Assembly: GCA_023653785.1 (NCBI GenBank)
Contig: JAMKCH010019846.1
Span: forward strand, 1 to 64,000
Source of the DNA: Ophioderma brevispina
Lineage: Eukaryota; Echinodermata; Ophiuroidea; Amphilepidida; Ophiodermatidae
Reading direction: 5' to 3'
DNA: 64,000 nt
The notes beneath the pieces are model-generated. The model searched no databases, had not been told where the DNA came from, and was given only the letters and a program-made list of their open reading frames with translations. The first letter of the stretch is position 1. Each line of letters starts with the position of its first letter. Shown here in pieces: positions 1 to 13,059 of the stretch. The position numbers and the translations under genes were made by a program.

Positions 1-3000
1 TTTTGCACCGTTGCCCACTATCCACAGGTAAATATTACTGAGATGACTCGTAGAAAGGCCTCAGGTATTGTATTCCAATGTTGAGGGAACTATGCCCCAC
101 GCTCGGGAAGTGTATAATTTTGTCGTTTTCTGTGGCTGTGTCTCGTGTTGAAAGTGACAGCTGCGATTGCAGCCATTCAATAAATAAGCCAAGAGTGAGG
201 GGACCTCAAATCGGAAATCGGAAGTGACGTAACGTAATTATTAACCCATTTCAAGGCCAAATCTTGTCGCAGTGCGATGCGCGGGAATTTGTCGTGTAAA
301 ATCGTATCTAAACTGGACCATATTATCATTTCGAATATTATTGATAAAAATTGAAACAATAGATATACTGGTTTTATATTTTTCTTGTTGATGTTCAGAG
401 ATCTGAAAGAAATTGAGAGAGATTATTTATTAGTCGAAAAGTTTTTGTTTAGAACACCCACAGGTCACTCATTTATTGTATTTTTTGAGTGCGCATGGGT
501 TATGACATTCCGCGCGAAATGACAAAACATCCTGAACAACAAAGAAGGTGTAGAATAGAGTGACGTGTAATAAATATGTGTGTAAAATAACCGAGCGTAG
601 GCGCTAGAAAGAAACGTAATCTATGCATAGGTGAGTGAAAGTATGTTGAATCACATTTGGAGGAAAAATTTTCAAAGATTCGGTACTGTTCATGTGCACT
701 TTTTGGCTGATGAGTACTCGTCTAAAATTAATGAACTGGCACAGTCATGACAGTATATAGCTCGGACACGTCGTAGGCCCGGGAGATATGGACCACCAAT
801 ATGGAGTGATAGTCAGAGACCATGGATGACAGTATATAGCTCGTTCACGTAGCGTTGCGCGTCGTCAGTACCTACCTCCTACAACAACGTACGTGCCTTA
901 CTCTATTTGAAAACCGGCTGGGTGCGCAGCGGATACGATGCGGAATAAGCAAATCCAGAATACAAATACAGCACTTATTGAAAAAATCTTTACCTTTGAG
1001 TTTGATGTAGTCCTAATTATTTTTATATTATACCGCACGTTGTTTCATTGACTGATTTTCCATCATGGTTAAAATCTGATCATGATTTTGAAACGGTGAT
1101 TTCTTAAACGTTAAAAATCCAATTTAACATAGCAGACGCCTACACCCATCGAATGTGTGTCCTCCGCTTTGCTCAGTACAAACCCTCAGACCACCCACAA
1201 GGACAGACATGAGGATTGCAAGCAGCAGTTTTGTTGACATCATTTACTGGTTACTTCATTTGCAGGAGTAGCCAACTTGAATCAAAGCTGTAAGTACGGA
1301 CAATGTATAAGTGCAATTGTGTGTGTGCACTCTTTCACGCCAAAACATAAAAACAACATGATTGACCTCCCATTCAATAGTATCCCAATAATGGCAATAT
1401 CGATTGGGGTGAGAAAAACACTCATTGCATCTTCTTTGTTCCCATTCAAACAATAACCAGAAACTTCTGGATCTGTGTTCACAATTCCAATTTCTCTTGA
1501 TTTTCTTGATAATGAGCATTGGAAAAAAATGTTCTAAGGATGCTATTGGATATGTGGTATCATGTCATGTGATTCTAGGTAAGCCGGGCTCATATTTATT
1601 GTATTTAGGAAGATGAGCCATGTAAAAACAAATGGCATCTGATGTCTACACTGCTAATGGGGAGAGGTATACAGTGGTTTCAATACACCTTTCCTACTGT
1701 GTTAGTGGTTATATCCCACTAACACAGATTCGATCGTGTAGCAGTCGCCCCCACGAGATCGTGAGTCGCCCCTGGATTGGTTCCCGGTTTTTTTCTTTAG
1801 AATAAGCACGAGCAGCTTATTTTCGCTGATTACCAATAGATGACGAAAAACATACACCCGGAAGTCATGGAGTGGGAGATGGACTGTGTTGAGCCTTCAA
1901 TTTTTCGGTCCACTTAGTGCCCTTTAGGGCAAAACATTTCACGGATGTAAGCATGAGTGGCACCGTTTGTAAATTTTTTTAAAATCGGAGATAGTAGTGA
2001 TGCTAAGACATCAAAGTTTTCATATATGCAAAGGATTCGTGTCATCGAAGACTGTAAGTATACAAATTTGACTGTGTGGCACGTATGGTGGACTGTGGAT
2101 CCTGTTTTTTTTACGGGTACTGCCTTCAGGCTTTGTAGGAGAATAGTAGGGGCTATCGTAGCGGAAAAAACCAGAGAACCTCGGGCTAGACAGTATACTG
2201 ATTACTCATGTACTGTACAGGATCCTCAAATAAATCGGGATAGGACACTCGATCAAGAGAATGATGCGATATGCCCACTGATCTGCATGAAATCTGTAAC
2301 TTATAGTTCGCCAAAGCCGGCAGTGGAGCGATTAAGCTACAGGTAATCCCCCGGTTTACCCCGTCATGGATACGTGTATGCATAATTAATTATGTAGCTT
2401 ATCGAAAATGTGGCGCTATCACCATCATAATCGAAATTGTCAGGCATTTGTACACAGTGTTCACCCGCCTGCTGTCACAAACAAAAAAACGCTCCCGTTG
2501 TTTCCTGGTTAATTTATGCGCATGCGTACTGATACTTGAGTGAATTTATTTTAGATGCCGTAGCGTCGGCGAATCACCGGCAAACAGCGCCGAAATCTGG
2601 AAGTACAAAATACCTTTCACGTGAAATTATATCTTACAGAAATGTAGATAATGTCAAAAATAAGGAACAAAAACCATGAGGGCTGCATGACGAAATTAAC
2701 GTAAAGGGTGGAATTTTGATTCCTCACATTGCACTATTGGCTTGCTGCCCAGGCGATCACCGCCATCTTAAAAAAGACACTTTGAAAAAAATAAAATACA
2801 TGCAGGGGGTGCAGGCCACGAAATACGTAATTAAAAAATCAAGGTAGCGTAAGTTATTGCCCTCAAATTAGAAATCAATGTGAATACGTATTTTGTTAGT
2901 ATGCGTACAAAACGAAAAATCCGATACATATTAATTAGGAATTGTGCATTTGAGGTTACTATCTTTAGTTCTAGTTGACTATTTTTCATTATTACAAAAA

Positions 3001-5888
3001 ACATAATATTTCGAAATCTATGGTCAGACTTTACCTTGAAGTGCGTTTATTTTGATGGTGAGTTTTATTGGTTAAAATGCAGTAAGTAAAGGTAAAAATA
3101 AAAGTTCACAACGAAAAGCGAATGTCCGCGCGAATCCTATTCATATAAGTTGCAGCATAAAAATGCGGAAAAATGTACACAAAGTGGTGTTGTAAAATTT
3201 TGACTACACATGTCATGAAAACGGGCTACGAAAGGCATTTGAAGTTAAAGTACAAGTAAAAGTTTTTTAGCTCTTAATATCATCATAGACCCTATTTATT
3301 AATTATTAAAAAGAGGGATACAATTCATAACATGTATACTTCGCAAAATATTAACGGGAATCAATATGATTTACATGTAGTGCCAAAACATCGCTAGGGT
3401 GTGGTTCTAGATGGCATATGACCGCGAGAGATGCCTGGAGAGATGGAACTTGTGGCCGAGATTTGAGGGATAGATGAATGTCACCACGCCGACGCGGCAC
3501 TAGTGACTAAAACTACATTTTATATAGCTTCAGAAACAACGTAAAACAATTAAAGTTGTACATAATTAAGCAGGTCTGCTGGTGAAATCAATCGAGAGAT
3601 AGATGGTGATTTTCTGGTTTGTGTATCAAACTTTGGACAATATTTGTGCTTGACACATCACACCAATGCTATGTCCCGATCGCCGATGTGAGCAAAAGGA
3701 GACTGCCATGAGCCGGGGCCCTGATAGAATCATGATAATGTACGTTCCCGTTATTACGATCTTTAAAACCGGCTTAAGAGTATATAACTTGGTTTTTCAG
3801 TTTAAAATATTATTGGAAAAGTAATATACTTTGCGGATCCGGGCTTGTGGTGCGATATATGCGATAGCTCCCAGTCTTTCGATCGCTGTGGTAGACAGTT
3901 GTATAGCCGCGGGATAGAGCCACGCTTCTTATGTTATACCAACGCCCAGCGATCGACTCCGCAGCCCAACCCCCGGGATACACGCTTAGCTGCTTTCAAG
4001 CTTCGCCTGTATTCACCATCTGGGTGATTACGTGCAGAAAAGTGGAGGCCAGATCCAAATCATATCTATGTTGTAGAACTGATTTTATAATGAGATCACA
4101 TAATTTAATCAGCCAATCATTGCATATGTACTAGTACCTGATTCATTTTGCTGTCAGTTGTACATATTAGGTTGATTTTAGGCAAAGGCTCGAAGAGATT
4201 GGGAAAGAGATGCATGAAGTTTGTTGCACCTTTCGTGTCTTATCGCTGTCAAAATCTCAAAGACTCTCACGACCGCCGACGATGTCTTAACTTCCTTTGT
4301 GGCTTGTGTAATATTTATTTGGAGTGTGTACCCTCTTCTTCATTAGTGTGAAATTTGAATAAAGTTAAATCATAATACGTTGTAATGAGAAGAAACTTGG
4401 TAGGGTTTGCATGACTTTTCCAGCTTTTGCCCGGTGCCAATGCATTGTTTTACGTACCATCCTGACATCCGGAAAGTTCTTTTTGTTCGAGCTGATACTC
4501 CTATGACGTCATTATCAATGCTCCCAATTTCTATTCGTTCGAACTTCATGAAAAATGGCCAAAGTACCTCCAACTTTAACTTATAAAAAGTAAGTGTTGA
4601 GGATTAATTTTGCTGCGAGTTTTAACTTTCATAGAGTTATATGGTCATGAAGAAATGAAATAATATAATCCATATAGTCACATTGGCCTTTGCATGTGAG
4701 CTTTAAAACATTGCGCACCGCTACACTTCCACGCTTGTCATGTTTCAGTTTATAGTTACTATACTAGTATTGTGAATGTTTGTTCTGACGACTCTGGATG
4801 GTTCTAATGCAAGATTCAATTGAAAACTTCTAGGCAGGGTCTTTTTATGGTGAGTTTGTAATGGGATTTTGGCCGTTTTTTTCTAGGCTTTGTAGTACTA
4901 GTAAAATCGGTTCATGAGATCGGTATGGAGGGAATTTTTGCCATTCAGATCCGATAAGCTTAAAATCGGCCCGGTTCAGAATCTTCCGATGTGATCGTTT
5001 TACAACTCCTGGTCATATCGCCATATCCACGTGCGACAACGTTACGGTGCCTTGCGCGCCAACTGCAACACAAAATCACATTAGTAGCCAAGTGGTCGTA
5101 ACGCACGTGCTTCATACTTGCGGTCGGCGACCCTTTTGCACCGCACACCAATTTGGTTAAATTTTTTTTACACAGCGCTCGCCATTTTTCGCCACACTAT
5201 CCAGCCTGAAGGTGAACCATTTTAGGTGGAAAAAAACCTCAAAAACCTAAACATCGAAGGCTCAACAGATCCCTGCAATGTTTTACATGATAAAATATGG
5301 TCGTAAATACACCCAAAATTGATAATTTGTCGTTATCACACAAAAAAAATTTTTCAAGGTCTACTACAACTATTTCATTTTCCGAGAAAACAACTTGACG
5401 TCATGTCTGACCTTTCTGGTTACATCTTGCCGTTAAACCAAGTTAAACGGTCAAATTAACCAGATTGAGCATTTTAAGACCATGATGTCTCGTCTCTTTC
5501 CGGTCACTTGAGCTCAACTGGCGATCACAGGAAGGCGTGCGCAATCGCCTCTCTCGAAGATCATCACGGTACGCCTAAACATCTTCAATGTCAGAAAATG
5601 TTATATACAACTCTAGGGATATAATACCGCTTCATGACTTTTTGGAGGAAGAAGTGGAAAAATACTAGCAGTGAGGTGTGTGAAGTGCTTATTTTGTGTG
5701 TCACCAGGATAGAAAATGGCTTACACATGTCGACTGTACATAGCTATATACTGAGTGAGTGACACTGACAGTAGTTCGCACTGACCACTGTCACAGTGTC
5801 CACTCAGTGAGAGGCTCCATGGAGGCTCTCAGTCTCATCCTTGTTTATACTTTAGGGTTAAAACTAAAAATTAAATTTGAGTTGGATG
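1..5888. other. Upstream DNA with no supported gene
   Basis: No ORF here resembles a known protein. The longest, 129 codons at 1957-2346 on the plus strand, has no recognisable motif and ordinary composition for chance ORFs in this DNA. The only small structure noted is a 16-base direct repeat (GACAGTATATAGCTCG) at 749-764 and 828-843. A distant gene's regulatory DNA or untranslated exons could lie here, but nothing in the sequence shows it. Confidence 0.6.
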
Positions 5889-5993
5889 ATTTAAGTATTC
5901 TGCCACCACTTAAAATTCGGCACTTTAACATGCGTAATGCGGTGTATTCCGTTACGTTGCCGAATTCGTAGCCTGTGGCAGAATACTAAATTC
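5889..5993. repeat. Short inverted-repeat hairpin (MITE-like)
   Basis: Two arms of about 35 bases face each other. The left arm contains AAGTATTCTGCCAC and the right arm contains its complement GTGGCAGAATACT, followed inward by matching AATTCGGCA sequence. The whole unit is about 105 bp, the form of a small non-autonomous DNA element or a foldback. No coding capacity. Family not recognised. Confidence 0.65.
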
Positions 5994-6594
5994 TTCCTTG
6001 AGTTTTAGAATATTAGAAAGTAGATCATTAGAAAGAACCCTACTACAGAATTAGAATATTTAAATAGCACAACTCAAAAATTTCAAAATTAATTTGAATA
6101 AAATAAAAATTGGTGGCCCAGATTGGTGGTTCCTGGGATGGATATTACTATCCCTGTTAATATGGCATGTCAACCACATCTCTCAGATTAGAATAGTGAC
6201 GTTTTTGAAATAAAACATTGGTAAAATCACGCCTGCACTTACAATTCAAATTTTTCCAAGGCCATCAAAGCAGAAACAGAGTGTTGCTTACTCACCTACC
6301 CCTAGCATTTGGGGATGTGAGTTGCCAAACGCTACATTTTTTCACCTGCTGCAGTTCGCAAATTGTATCGATGATGCCATAGACCGTAGCCCAGAAGGTT
6401 TTGGTTAGTACGAACGAGATTACCAATAGCTGAATACGGAAAATTAAGAGAAAATTAACTTTTGGAAAATAGAAAGTCTGCCGGAGACCGTTGTTGCGTG
6501 TTGCCCCAGGAGGGGTAAATTTACTATGGGGGTCCAATATTTGAACTGCTCTAAATCTAAATAAATATAGCTCCAATTATTCCTTAGGTTACCA

Positions 6595-7063
6595 GGAGTA
6601 AACACGTCAATTGGGTCACATGTTTGTGGTGCTTCCTTTACAAGATATTTGGGAAAGGCTAAGGTCATTATTTATTCAAGAGAGGTCCACAATTGTATAC
6701 CCAGATTCCTTGTAAAAAATATTAAAACATATTTAATTATACTGATTCAAAATATGCTTTTTAATTTTGATAGGGTTGGTTTCCCTTTTCATAGGGAGGG
6801 GTCTAATGGGCCCCGTCCCCATAAGCGGCCTCAGGGAATTTTTTACCCCTTCCATTAAAACAGCAAGGAGATGCCGAAAGTGCACAGCCATTTCATATTT
6901 GGATTCAGTATCATTAAACATTATAAAAAAAATATTTTTACAAACAATAGGGTATTGCAACGGTGACCTTTCTTGAAGAACAAATGACCTTTAGCCTATT
7001 TTCCCAGATATCTTGGAAAGCGAAGCACCACACGTGTGTGACCCAATTGGACTTTTTTACTCC
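6595..7063. mobile_element. Long foldback element with arms of about 220 bp
   Basis: The left end (GGAGTAAACACGTCAATTGG) and the reverse complement of the right end (GGAGTAAAAAAGTCCAATTGG) align and keep aligning inward: GGGTCACA, GTGGTGCTTC, AAGATAT.TGGGAAA, GGTCATT, TATTCAAG. The centre is a short GC-rich palindrome near 6812. The arms have drifted by many substitutions and small gaps. This is a foldback or MITE without coding capacity. Similarity stops abruptly outside 6595 and 7063, which fixes the ends. ORFs running across it are shadows. Confidence 0.8.
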
Positions 7064-7069
7064 TTCAGT

Positions 7070-7240
7070 CAGAATCAGTGCGAGAATCAGTCTTGATTCT
7101 CGCAAATGATTTTGCGGAATCTCTAAGTCGCTACTCTGTACAAGTTTACCCGAAATCCCCATGATTTGCACACATCAATTTACAAGAATCTTTGCGAGAA
7201 TCGATTCTCTGATTCTCAGCCGAATCTAGCCCTGGTAGAA
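7070..7240 (-). mobile_element. MITE-like element, family A, copy 1 (one end eroded)
   Basis: This stretch matches the reverse complement of 17573-17757. Shared blocks include the terminal CTAGCCCTG, GCGAGAATC and AGTCTTGATTCTCGC. The end at 7225-7235 is preserved, while the other end is diverged. It abuts the foldback element at 6595-7063. No coding capacity. Confidence 0.65.
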
Positions 7241-8148
7241 TAATGTTACCTCTCCTTGGGAATACCAACTGACTTTTTCTGACTCGGCCCGTAATTTCAC
7301 CCTTCGAGAAATACAACTGGGGATCATGCAGTCTAGCACTTTTTCGGTCATCGTCTTCGACACAGAAATCGCGATCACTTCACCCTCCAACAAAAACACC
7401 CAAAAATTTACAAAAGAAAAATTTGAATAGAAAACCTTCGGATCGACCATTATGGCAGTCTCTCTGTGTAGATTTGTTACACTACATATTAAAGCAGTTT
7501 TTTTAATGATATACACAATCTTTCAATGAAATATCGCAAAGGTGAACACTACTTAATTTCGAAATAGCTGCTGGCTGTCTTACGGATTCTTGGTCTGCTT
7601 CCAATTTTCACCGTGTATGAGGTAAGGACGCCACACTGGCGGGCGGCCTGATTTGCGCTACAGTTTAAATGAAATCAATCTGGTTAACTTGCAAAATTGC
7701 AATTTCAGCTTGCATGCTGGAGATAGATGGACAGTGGGCGAAAGTATGGTACTTACGAAAGCTATTCTAGCCTCGAAACCAGGGACACACTGTATTGCGG
7801 GTTGGGACGGGGGGGTTGGGGGGGGGGGGGGGGGGGGGAGGAGATTACAATCATGTGACTATGTTCCGGACATTTCCGATGTCAGTCCCGAACTTTACCG
7901 AAGGTCGCTACCAGCTGTCAAAGCACGTGGTATCGCCACCAATTTTGTAAACACGACATTGTTAAACGATGTGAATATCTGACACCGGGATTTAAAATTT
8001 CCCGAATTTTTTCTTGGGGCATAATGGATCCGTTCCTAAACGAGTAGAAACTTTGTTAACAAGCCTGTTATTAATCCCTGTGATACTGTAGTGGAGCATA
8101 TTTCTTGGTATAAATTTATTAATTTTGTTTGGTTGCCTCTTGTCACCA
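7241..8148. other. Non-coding, with a long G homopolymer tract
   Basis: No supported gene. Positions 7808-7839 are an almost pure run of G on the plus strand, interrupted only by TT at 7816-7817, a potential G-quadruplex and a common site of sequencing-length error. The 109-codon ORF that crosses it (7653-7982) reads the tract as polyglycine and has no other support. Confidence 0.6.
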
Positions 8149-8292
8149 GGCTTGATTTAGAAAATAAAATTTACATGCACACCCCTGATTTTTCTCAAAA
8201 TGGGCTGAACAATACAAAATTTATCATGCACATGAAAAGTTCTGCATGCACAGAGCCAAAGTTACCTGCATTTGTGCATGTAAAACCCCCTG
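8149..8292 (-). mobile_element. Partial copy of TGCATGT-rich MITE (family B)
   Basis: The first 35 bases match the reverse complement of the right end of the complete element at 42358-42702 (CTTGATTTA, AAAATAAA, TTTACATGCAC). The rest is rich in the same TGCATG motifs. Only one end is recognisable, so this is a truncated copy in the opposite orientation. Confidence 0.6.
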
Positions 8293-9944
8293 TCACCCAT
8301 TGTCAACCATTCTGTTGGTTCCGTTGTCTCTGCCCACAATCTCAAAGTTGTAGACCCGAGGGGCTACAAGTACAACCAGCGATGTGGTAACCATATCTAG
8401 CTGAGATAGTGACCATCCCATGGTAAAAAGGATGCATCCTGCAACCGTTGTACAGAGATCGGAAAATGGGCGAATTAATTAGGCGCTAATGACCTAGTTT
8501 CGGTAACCCAATGCTAAGGGTTGGTAATTCCCGGGTCTACAAGATACCGTGGGGGCAATATACAGTTTCAGCGAGCACACAAAATGAACATTTCAATAGG
8601 CCAACGATGCATGCCAGACGTTTAATCACACAATGCCCAGTTGAGCCATATCACAGGTAATTAAGTAACTACGGCACCCTGTTCGTTTAGTGATGCGATT
8701 TACCCATTTTTGAAGGAAAAACCGCAATTTTTCTTCGGGCCCTATCCATGCTATCCGGGCTCCTATCGCAGCAGCGGCCATTCGTGTTTAAAAAATCTCG
8801 AAGGATGTCGGGAACGATGACCGGCCGCGATCCCTGTTTGGCATATTTTCACGTTCGTTCATCATGCTCTGTTTGGAGCTTACAAGGTTGCGAATACTGT
8901 TATCTCAGCTCGTAAACGAAGGAAGTAGCAACCTTTGATCAACGTGAGACTGTATGTGTGGTAGTAAGTATGTTCCTTGTTTTCATTTTAAACGCACCAA
9001 TTAGACATATTTTACTAATCACAGAATAACTACTACTGAAAGATCTTACTGTCGCTGGAGATATTTAGGAAACTGAAAGTGTTTGCTAAAAGGAATTTTG
9101 AAGAGCAAATTATTGGTCCATTGTTCCCGTTCAGAAACATCGGCTTCGTAGAGGGTACTTGATCGGCCGCTAAATATCCCCTGCTAGACAAACAATTTAC
9201 CGCGCCCATTGTGACTTAAAGAGGTTCGACAAACTACCTTCGGGACCACTCGTCCCTTCGCAGTGACGTCATCGATTCTGAACCTTGGAAATTCGTATGT
9301 ATGGCAGGTCAAAATGAAAATCGGCAAATAGGATTCGTATTATACCAAATTAAAAGCTCTTATTGAGCCGCTTCAAACTGAAATTTTACTATAGTGTATT
9401 CCAAAAAAAAGTTATCACTCTTAAAGATGGAAAATTTGATAGTTTGTAAATTTGAAGAGCGGGAGCCCTGGTACAGTCTGACACTTCCAGACTGACTCAG
9501 AAAGTGTTCAGATGACCCCCTTGGGAGTCATTAATGTACATTATACTTTAGCTATAACACCACAAGATTTCCTGCTTCGATGGGGGTGGGGGAGGATACT
9601 GTAACCCAAATGAGTTCTTATGACCCTGTATATTCCGTAATAAATAAAGAATTGACTAAATGATTGACTGATTGATTGATTGTCACTGGTTAACTTGGTA
9701 GATTAGACCTTCTGTCCAATCGGCAGGTCTCTTAACACAACACATTTATCGCGTAAAGGCTGACTCATAGATTTCATGATGAGCGCACTCATTGTTTTTC
9801 CACAAACATCTTTTTTGCATATACATATGCATGTCCATCTACGAATCACTGTGTGAAATATAAGCTCAAATCTAAGTCTTCATATAGAAAATCACACTTG
9901 TGTTTATAAATTCTGGATCCGGAAATTTTTGTTATACACAAATT
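8293..9944. other. Intergenic DNA, nothing recognised
   Basis: No gene or complete repeat was identified. A small CpG-containing patch around 8750-8950 could be promoter-like, but there is no recognisable coding exon next to it. Near 9655-9685 there is a short ATTGACTGATTG-type simple repeat. Confidence 0.45.
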
Positions 9945-9950
9945 CCTTTA

Positions 9951-9970
9951 AAAAAAAAAAAAAAAAAAAA
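9951..9970. repeat. Poly-A tract
   Basis: About twenty consecutive A bases. It could be the tail of a retroposed copy, but no source sequence is recognisable immediately 5' of it, so it is recorded only as a homopolymer. Confidence 0.7.
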
Positions 9971-10079
9971 CTGCATGAAAACGGAAACGCCGATTCACTC
10001 TCGTACTTTGGAATTTAGCATTTTAGTTAACTATCTTATATTCTAAGATGGACTATTTGTAAGTACTACACACAAAAAA

Positions 10080-10335
10080 TATATTTCGAAATCTCTGAAT
10101 CAGCCTTTAAATTCCAGCAACCACAACTTGGACCATGCAGAATGGCATTCAGGTCACTTTGAAGGTTGTCACAATCGGCTTTTGGTCCAAAATTGGGCTA
10201 TATAACTTAGTATCAACTGCAAACATCTTCGCTGATGAAGAAATCATGTCAGGGATGTCGTTTACAAACAGTAGAAAGAGGACAGGCCCCAAAATTGATC
10301 CTTGAGGAGCTCACTTGTTAACATTTCCAACTAGA
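10080..10335 (-). pseudogene. LINE reverse-transcriptase relic, fragment
   Basis: Read on the minus strand, the translation gives the conserved block QGSILGPVLFLLFVNDIPD followed by KMFAVDTKLYS. This corresponds to the palm region of CR1/jockey-like reverse transcriptases. The catalytic FADD motif is altered: Asp is replaced by Val (FAVDT). A following NLQSDLNAI block is recoverable only after a frame change. Only about 80 residues remain of an ORF2 that is normally near 900, so it is dead. No endonuclease part is seen. Confidence 0.85.
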
Positions 10336-11381
10336 ATCCCCAATTTCTTAGAAAAATTCTGTTACTGAGGAAACCTTACCAATCTAAGGCGTAGCCACAA
10401 ATTCCGATATGATACAGTTTATAATAGATAATTGCAAAATGATTAGCCACACTTGCTAGTGTTAAAAGTTTCATTTTCCATGCCCCTAATCCTTACCCTA
10501 ATGTCTGGTAAATCATACTGGAAAGCAGTGAGGCTCATTCCACAAGCATATATTGTGTAGCGGTATTCTCATGGGTATTCTTGCCAACCTGCTTCTTTAT
10601 CATGGTAAACCAAAAATCAATTATATTGTAATATCTGCCTCTTGTGAGGGGGCATTTCTCACTGATTTGTGTGGCTACTAAGTTGATTCAGATGCATACA
10701 ATTTCCATTACTATGAAGTGAATAATCATTAACATTTTAAATACAAAATTAACAATTACTAATTTCATAACAACAACTATCAACATAATAAATCAAGAAA
10801 TAATCATGGCAGGCTGGGCAGCTATCCACTGTCTTCCAAGTTAGGACTTTGCATACCCATTCCTGAAGGCTTTGAGGGTGATTTCATCAAAGAAAATGTC
10901 CATTTTATTCTTTTATTTCTATGGCATTACAACCATAAAATTAAAACTTACACAAAAGAACACTATAAAATCAGCTGAAATGAGTTAAAGCCGGTTAACT
11001 AATTGCAGCAAGCAATTAAGACCTGTTTCTTCTAGGTACACTGTTCCATGCCTGTGATCAGCATGTCAGATCAAACGTTCCTTGATAAAATGAGGTCCAG
11101 GATGCAGTGCTAAATAGACAGCGACGCGATGTGCACTGGTATATCGCCGAGCACAATATATAAATAATGCCGCGGTGTAGTGCCGCGGTGCATGTTGGAA
11201 GCCATTTTATTGAACCCGCGGACCTCGCTCAACTGTGAAAAGCGACTAATCCAAGTAAAATGCGCGGTTGGATGTTCTTGTTTGCTTTTTGATTTTATTT
11301 TTAGGCAATACAGATTTGCAAACAAAGTGCAATTTTTTTTAACTTTTCTGGAATGAAATCAGTTTCCCCGTTAGCATTTCA
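10336..11381. other. Intergenic DNA, nothing recognised
   Basis: AT-rich sequence without a supportable ORF or a repeat that I could pair elsewhere in the window. It may include eroded parts of the LINE relic to its left. Confidence 0.4.
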
Positions 11382-12328
11382 TCTAATAAACGCCCCACCT
11401 CTAATAAACGCCCCCCACTTTGTTTTGTGATGAAAAGAAACCCTCCATAATGCCCCCCCCCCCCCCAAAAAAAGTACATGTCTGGAGATACATACTAGTG
11501 ATGACAGTCATGACTCATGCCGTGATCGCAGCACTCAGTCTTTCAACACGGCAAACTTTGCTCTTGGAAATTGCTCTATTTGCATTAATACTGCTAGTTT
11601 GGGTAATGATACCACATGCTAGTGTAAAATAAAATAATATTTACTAAAATATATTCAGATTTGTAAAATAAACATTTTAAAATGATTTATATGCCAGCGC
11701 TAAATCATCGTTTCAAAACACCTACGTCCATTTCGATGTATGACCCCGCTGCACAAAGATCTATTTCCGGGTTCGTGTGACAGGTTTGGATTTGTAATGT
11801 CTAGAAACACTCTCATACTATTTTTTTCTCAAACTTTGAAAAAAAAATGAGGAAAAGCTGGTAACATAGCGTTTTTCGGGCAGTATTTACATTTTTGTGT
11901 AATTTATTAGCATTTTTTTGTTCCGAGAATGTTGGTTGATTTTCAGCCTTCACCCCCAGATTATTGGTGATGGACCAGTGTTTTTTAGACGGTTCTTAAT
12001 GTCTATTTTCTAATGAGACCAAACACACGTGGAAAGGGCATAGCGCTTTTCCGAACCAATCTGAACTTACAGCAGGGAAAAATAAAAAATTTGTTGGTTT
12101 TTCTTAAAAAATAAGGGCACAATAACAGTGACAGTAACTGGGAAACGGCGATACTCCAAGCCAGCTGGAGGACTAGAAGTACCTTGCAAACTTACCTTCA
12201 GTTCTACCACAAAGACGCTAATGGATTGGCTGAAAACACTCATTTAAAGGTAAATATTTCATCTGAAAATTCACCCCGAATAAACGCCCCCTTTTAGAAA
12301 ATGCACCGCTCCCGGGGCGTTTATTAGA
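11382..12328. mobile_element. Non-autonomous DNA element with TCTAATAAACGCCCC ends (family C), copy 1
   Basis: The left end reads TCTAATAAACGCCCC, immediately repeated once more at 11400 as an internal subterminal copy. The right end (12314-12328) is its reverse complement, GGGGCGTTTATTAGA, and an internal copy (AATAAACGCCCCC) lies near 12280. These terminal inverted repeats bound about 950 bp without a transposase-like ORF. A shorter relative is found at 22400-22782. The repeated subterminal motif could be a transposase binding site (inference). Superfamily not assigned. Confidence 0.75.
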
Positions 12329-12965
12329 GGATATACGGTATACGTATGCTTTTGATTCCTAGACTTTTTAAGCTCTAAAAATGACAAAGGTTAAAAAAAA
12401 TCACATTTATTGTACAATTTTAGAGAAAAATGTCGCATCTTGTAGTAAAACCACCGATTCAGATGGTTTAAACGGTTTAACCAAGGTAATTTGACTTTCT
12501 CTATCCATCAAACCAGGTTAAAAAGGTCAAAAATCTCTTTTAATACGGTTAAACAGAGGTCAAAGTGAACAGGTCAAATTGGCAAAAAGCCCGTCGTACG
12601 ATGATTGGCGTGATAGTCAGCGTGACGGTGGCTTTTTTCCTCTTGAAATACACTCTTGAAATCGACAGAAAAACTTAAAATTGTGTAAATTAAATGAATG
12701 TAAGTATAGATTAACTATTTCTGATCATTTGGATGTTATTCTTTTCTCTCAGATCTATTCTGACGCTTTGTAATCAATAAATTTCAAACTTCACTTTTGT
12801 GTGTGTACACAATAGCGATCGCGTTTGCTTGCCATACCTAAAATTTGTGTGCTTAGTTTCCTAAGTTCAGTATAAGGCTGAGATGTCGACCCGATGTCGA
12901 ATGATTTTTCCACCTTTGCCGATCTGAATCTTTAAAATGTTTACATGGGTAAGGCCATGGGAATG
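12329..12965. other. Intergenic DNA, nothing recognised
   Basis: Contains several GGTTTAAAC/GGTTAAAC-like motifs around 12460-12560 that resemble a cluster near 5430-5460. No gene is visible. Confidence 0.4.
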
Positions 12966-13059
12966 AAAGTTTTATAATAATAATATTTATTTGAATTACT
13001 TGCAAAATACAGAAACAGAAATATGATAAATATATATAATACATACAAAAATTGACAAA

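Noticed and set aside
1957..2346. 129-codon plus-strand ORF upstream
   Set aside because: No motif and no neighbouring exon signal, and the composition is not distinctive. Kept as unannotated intergenic DNA.
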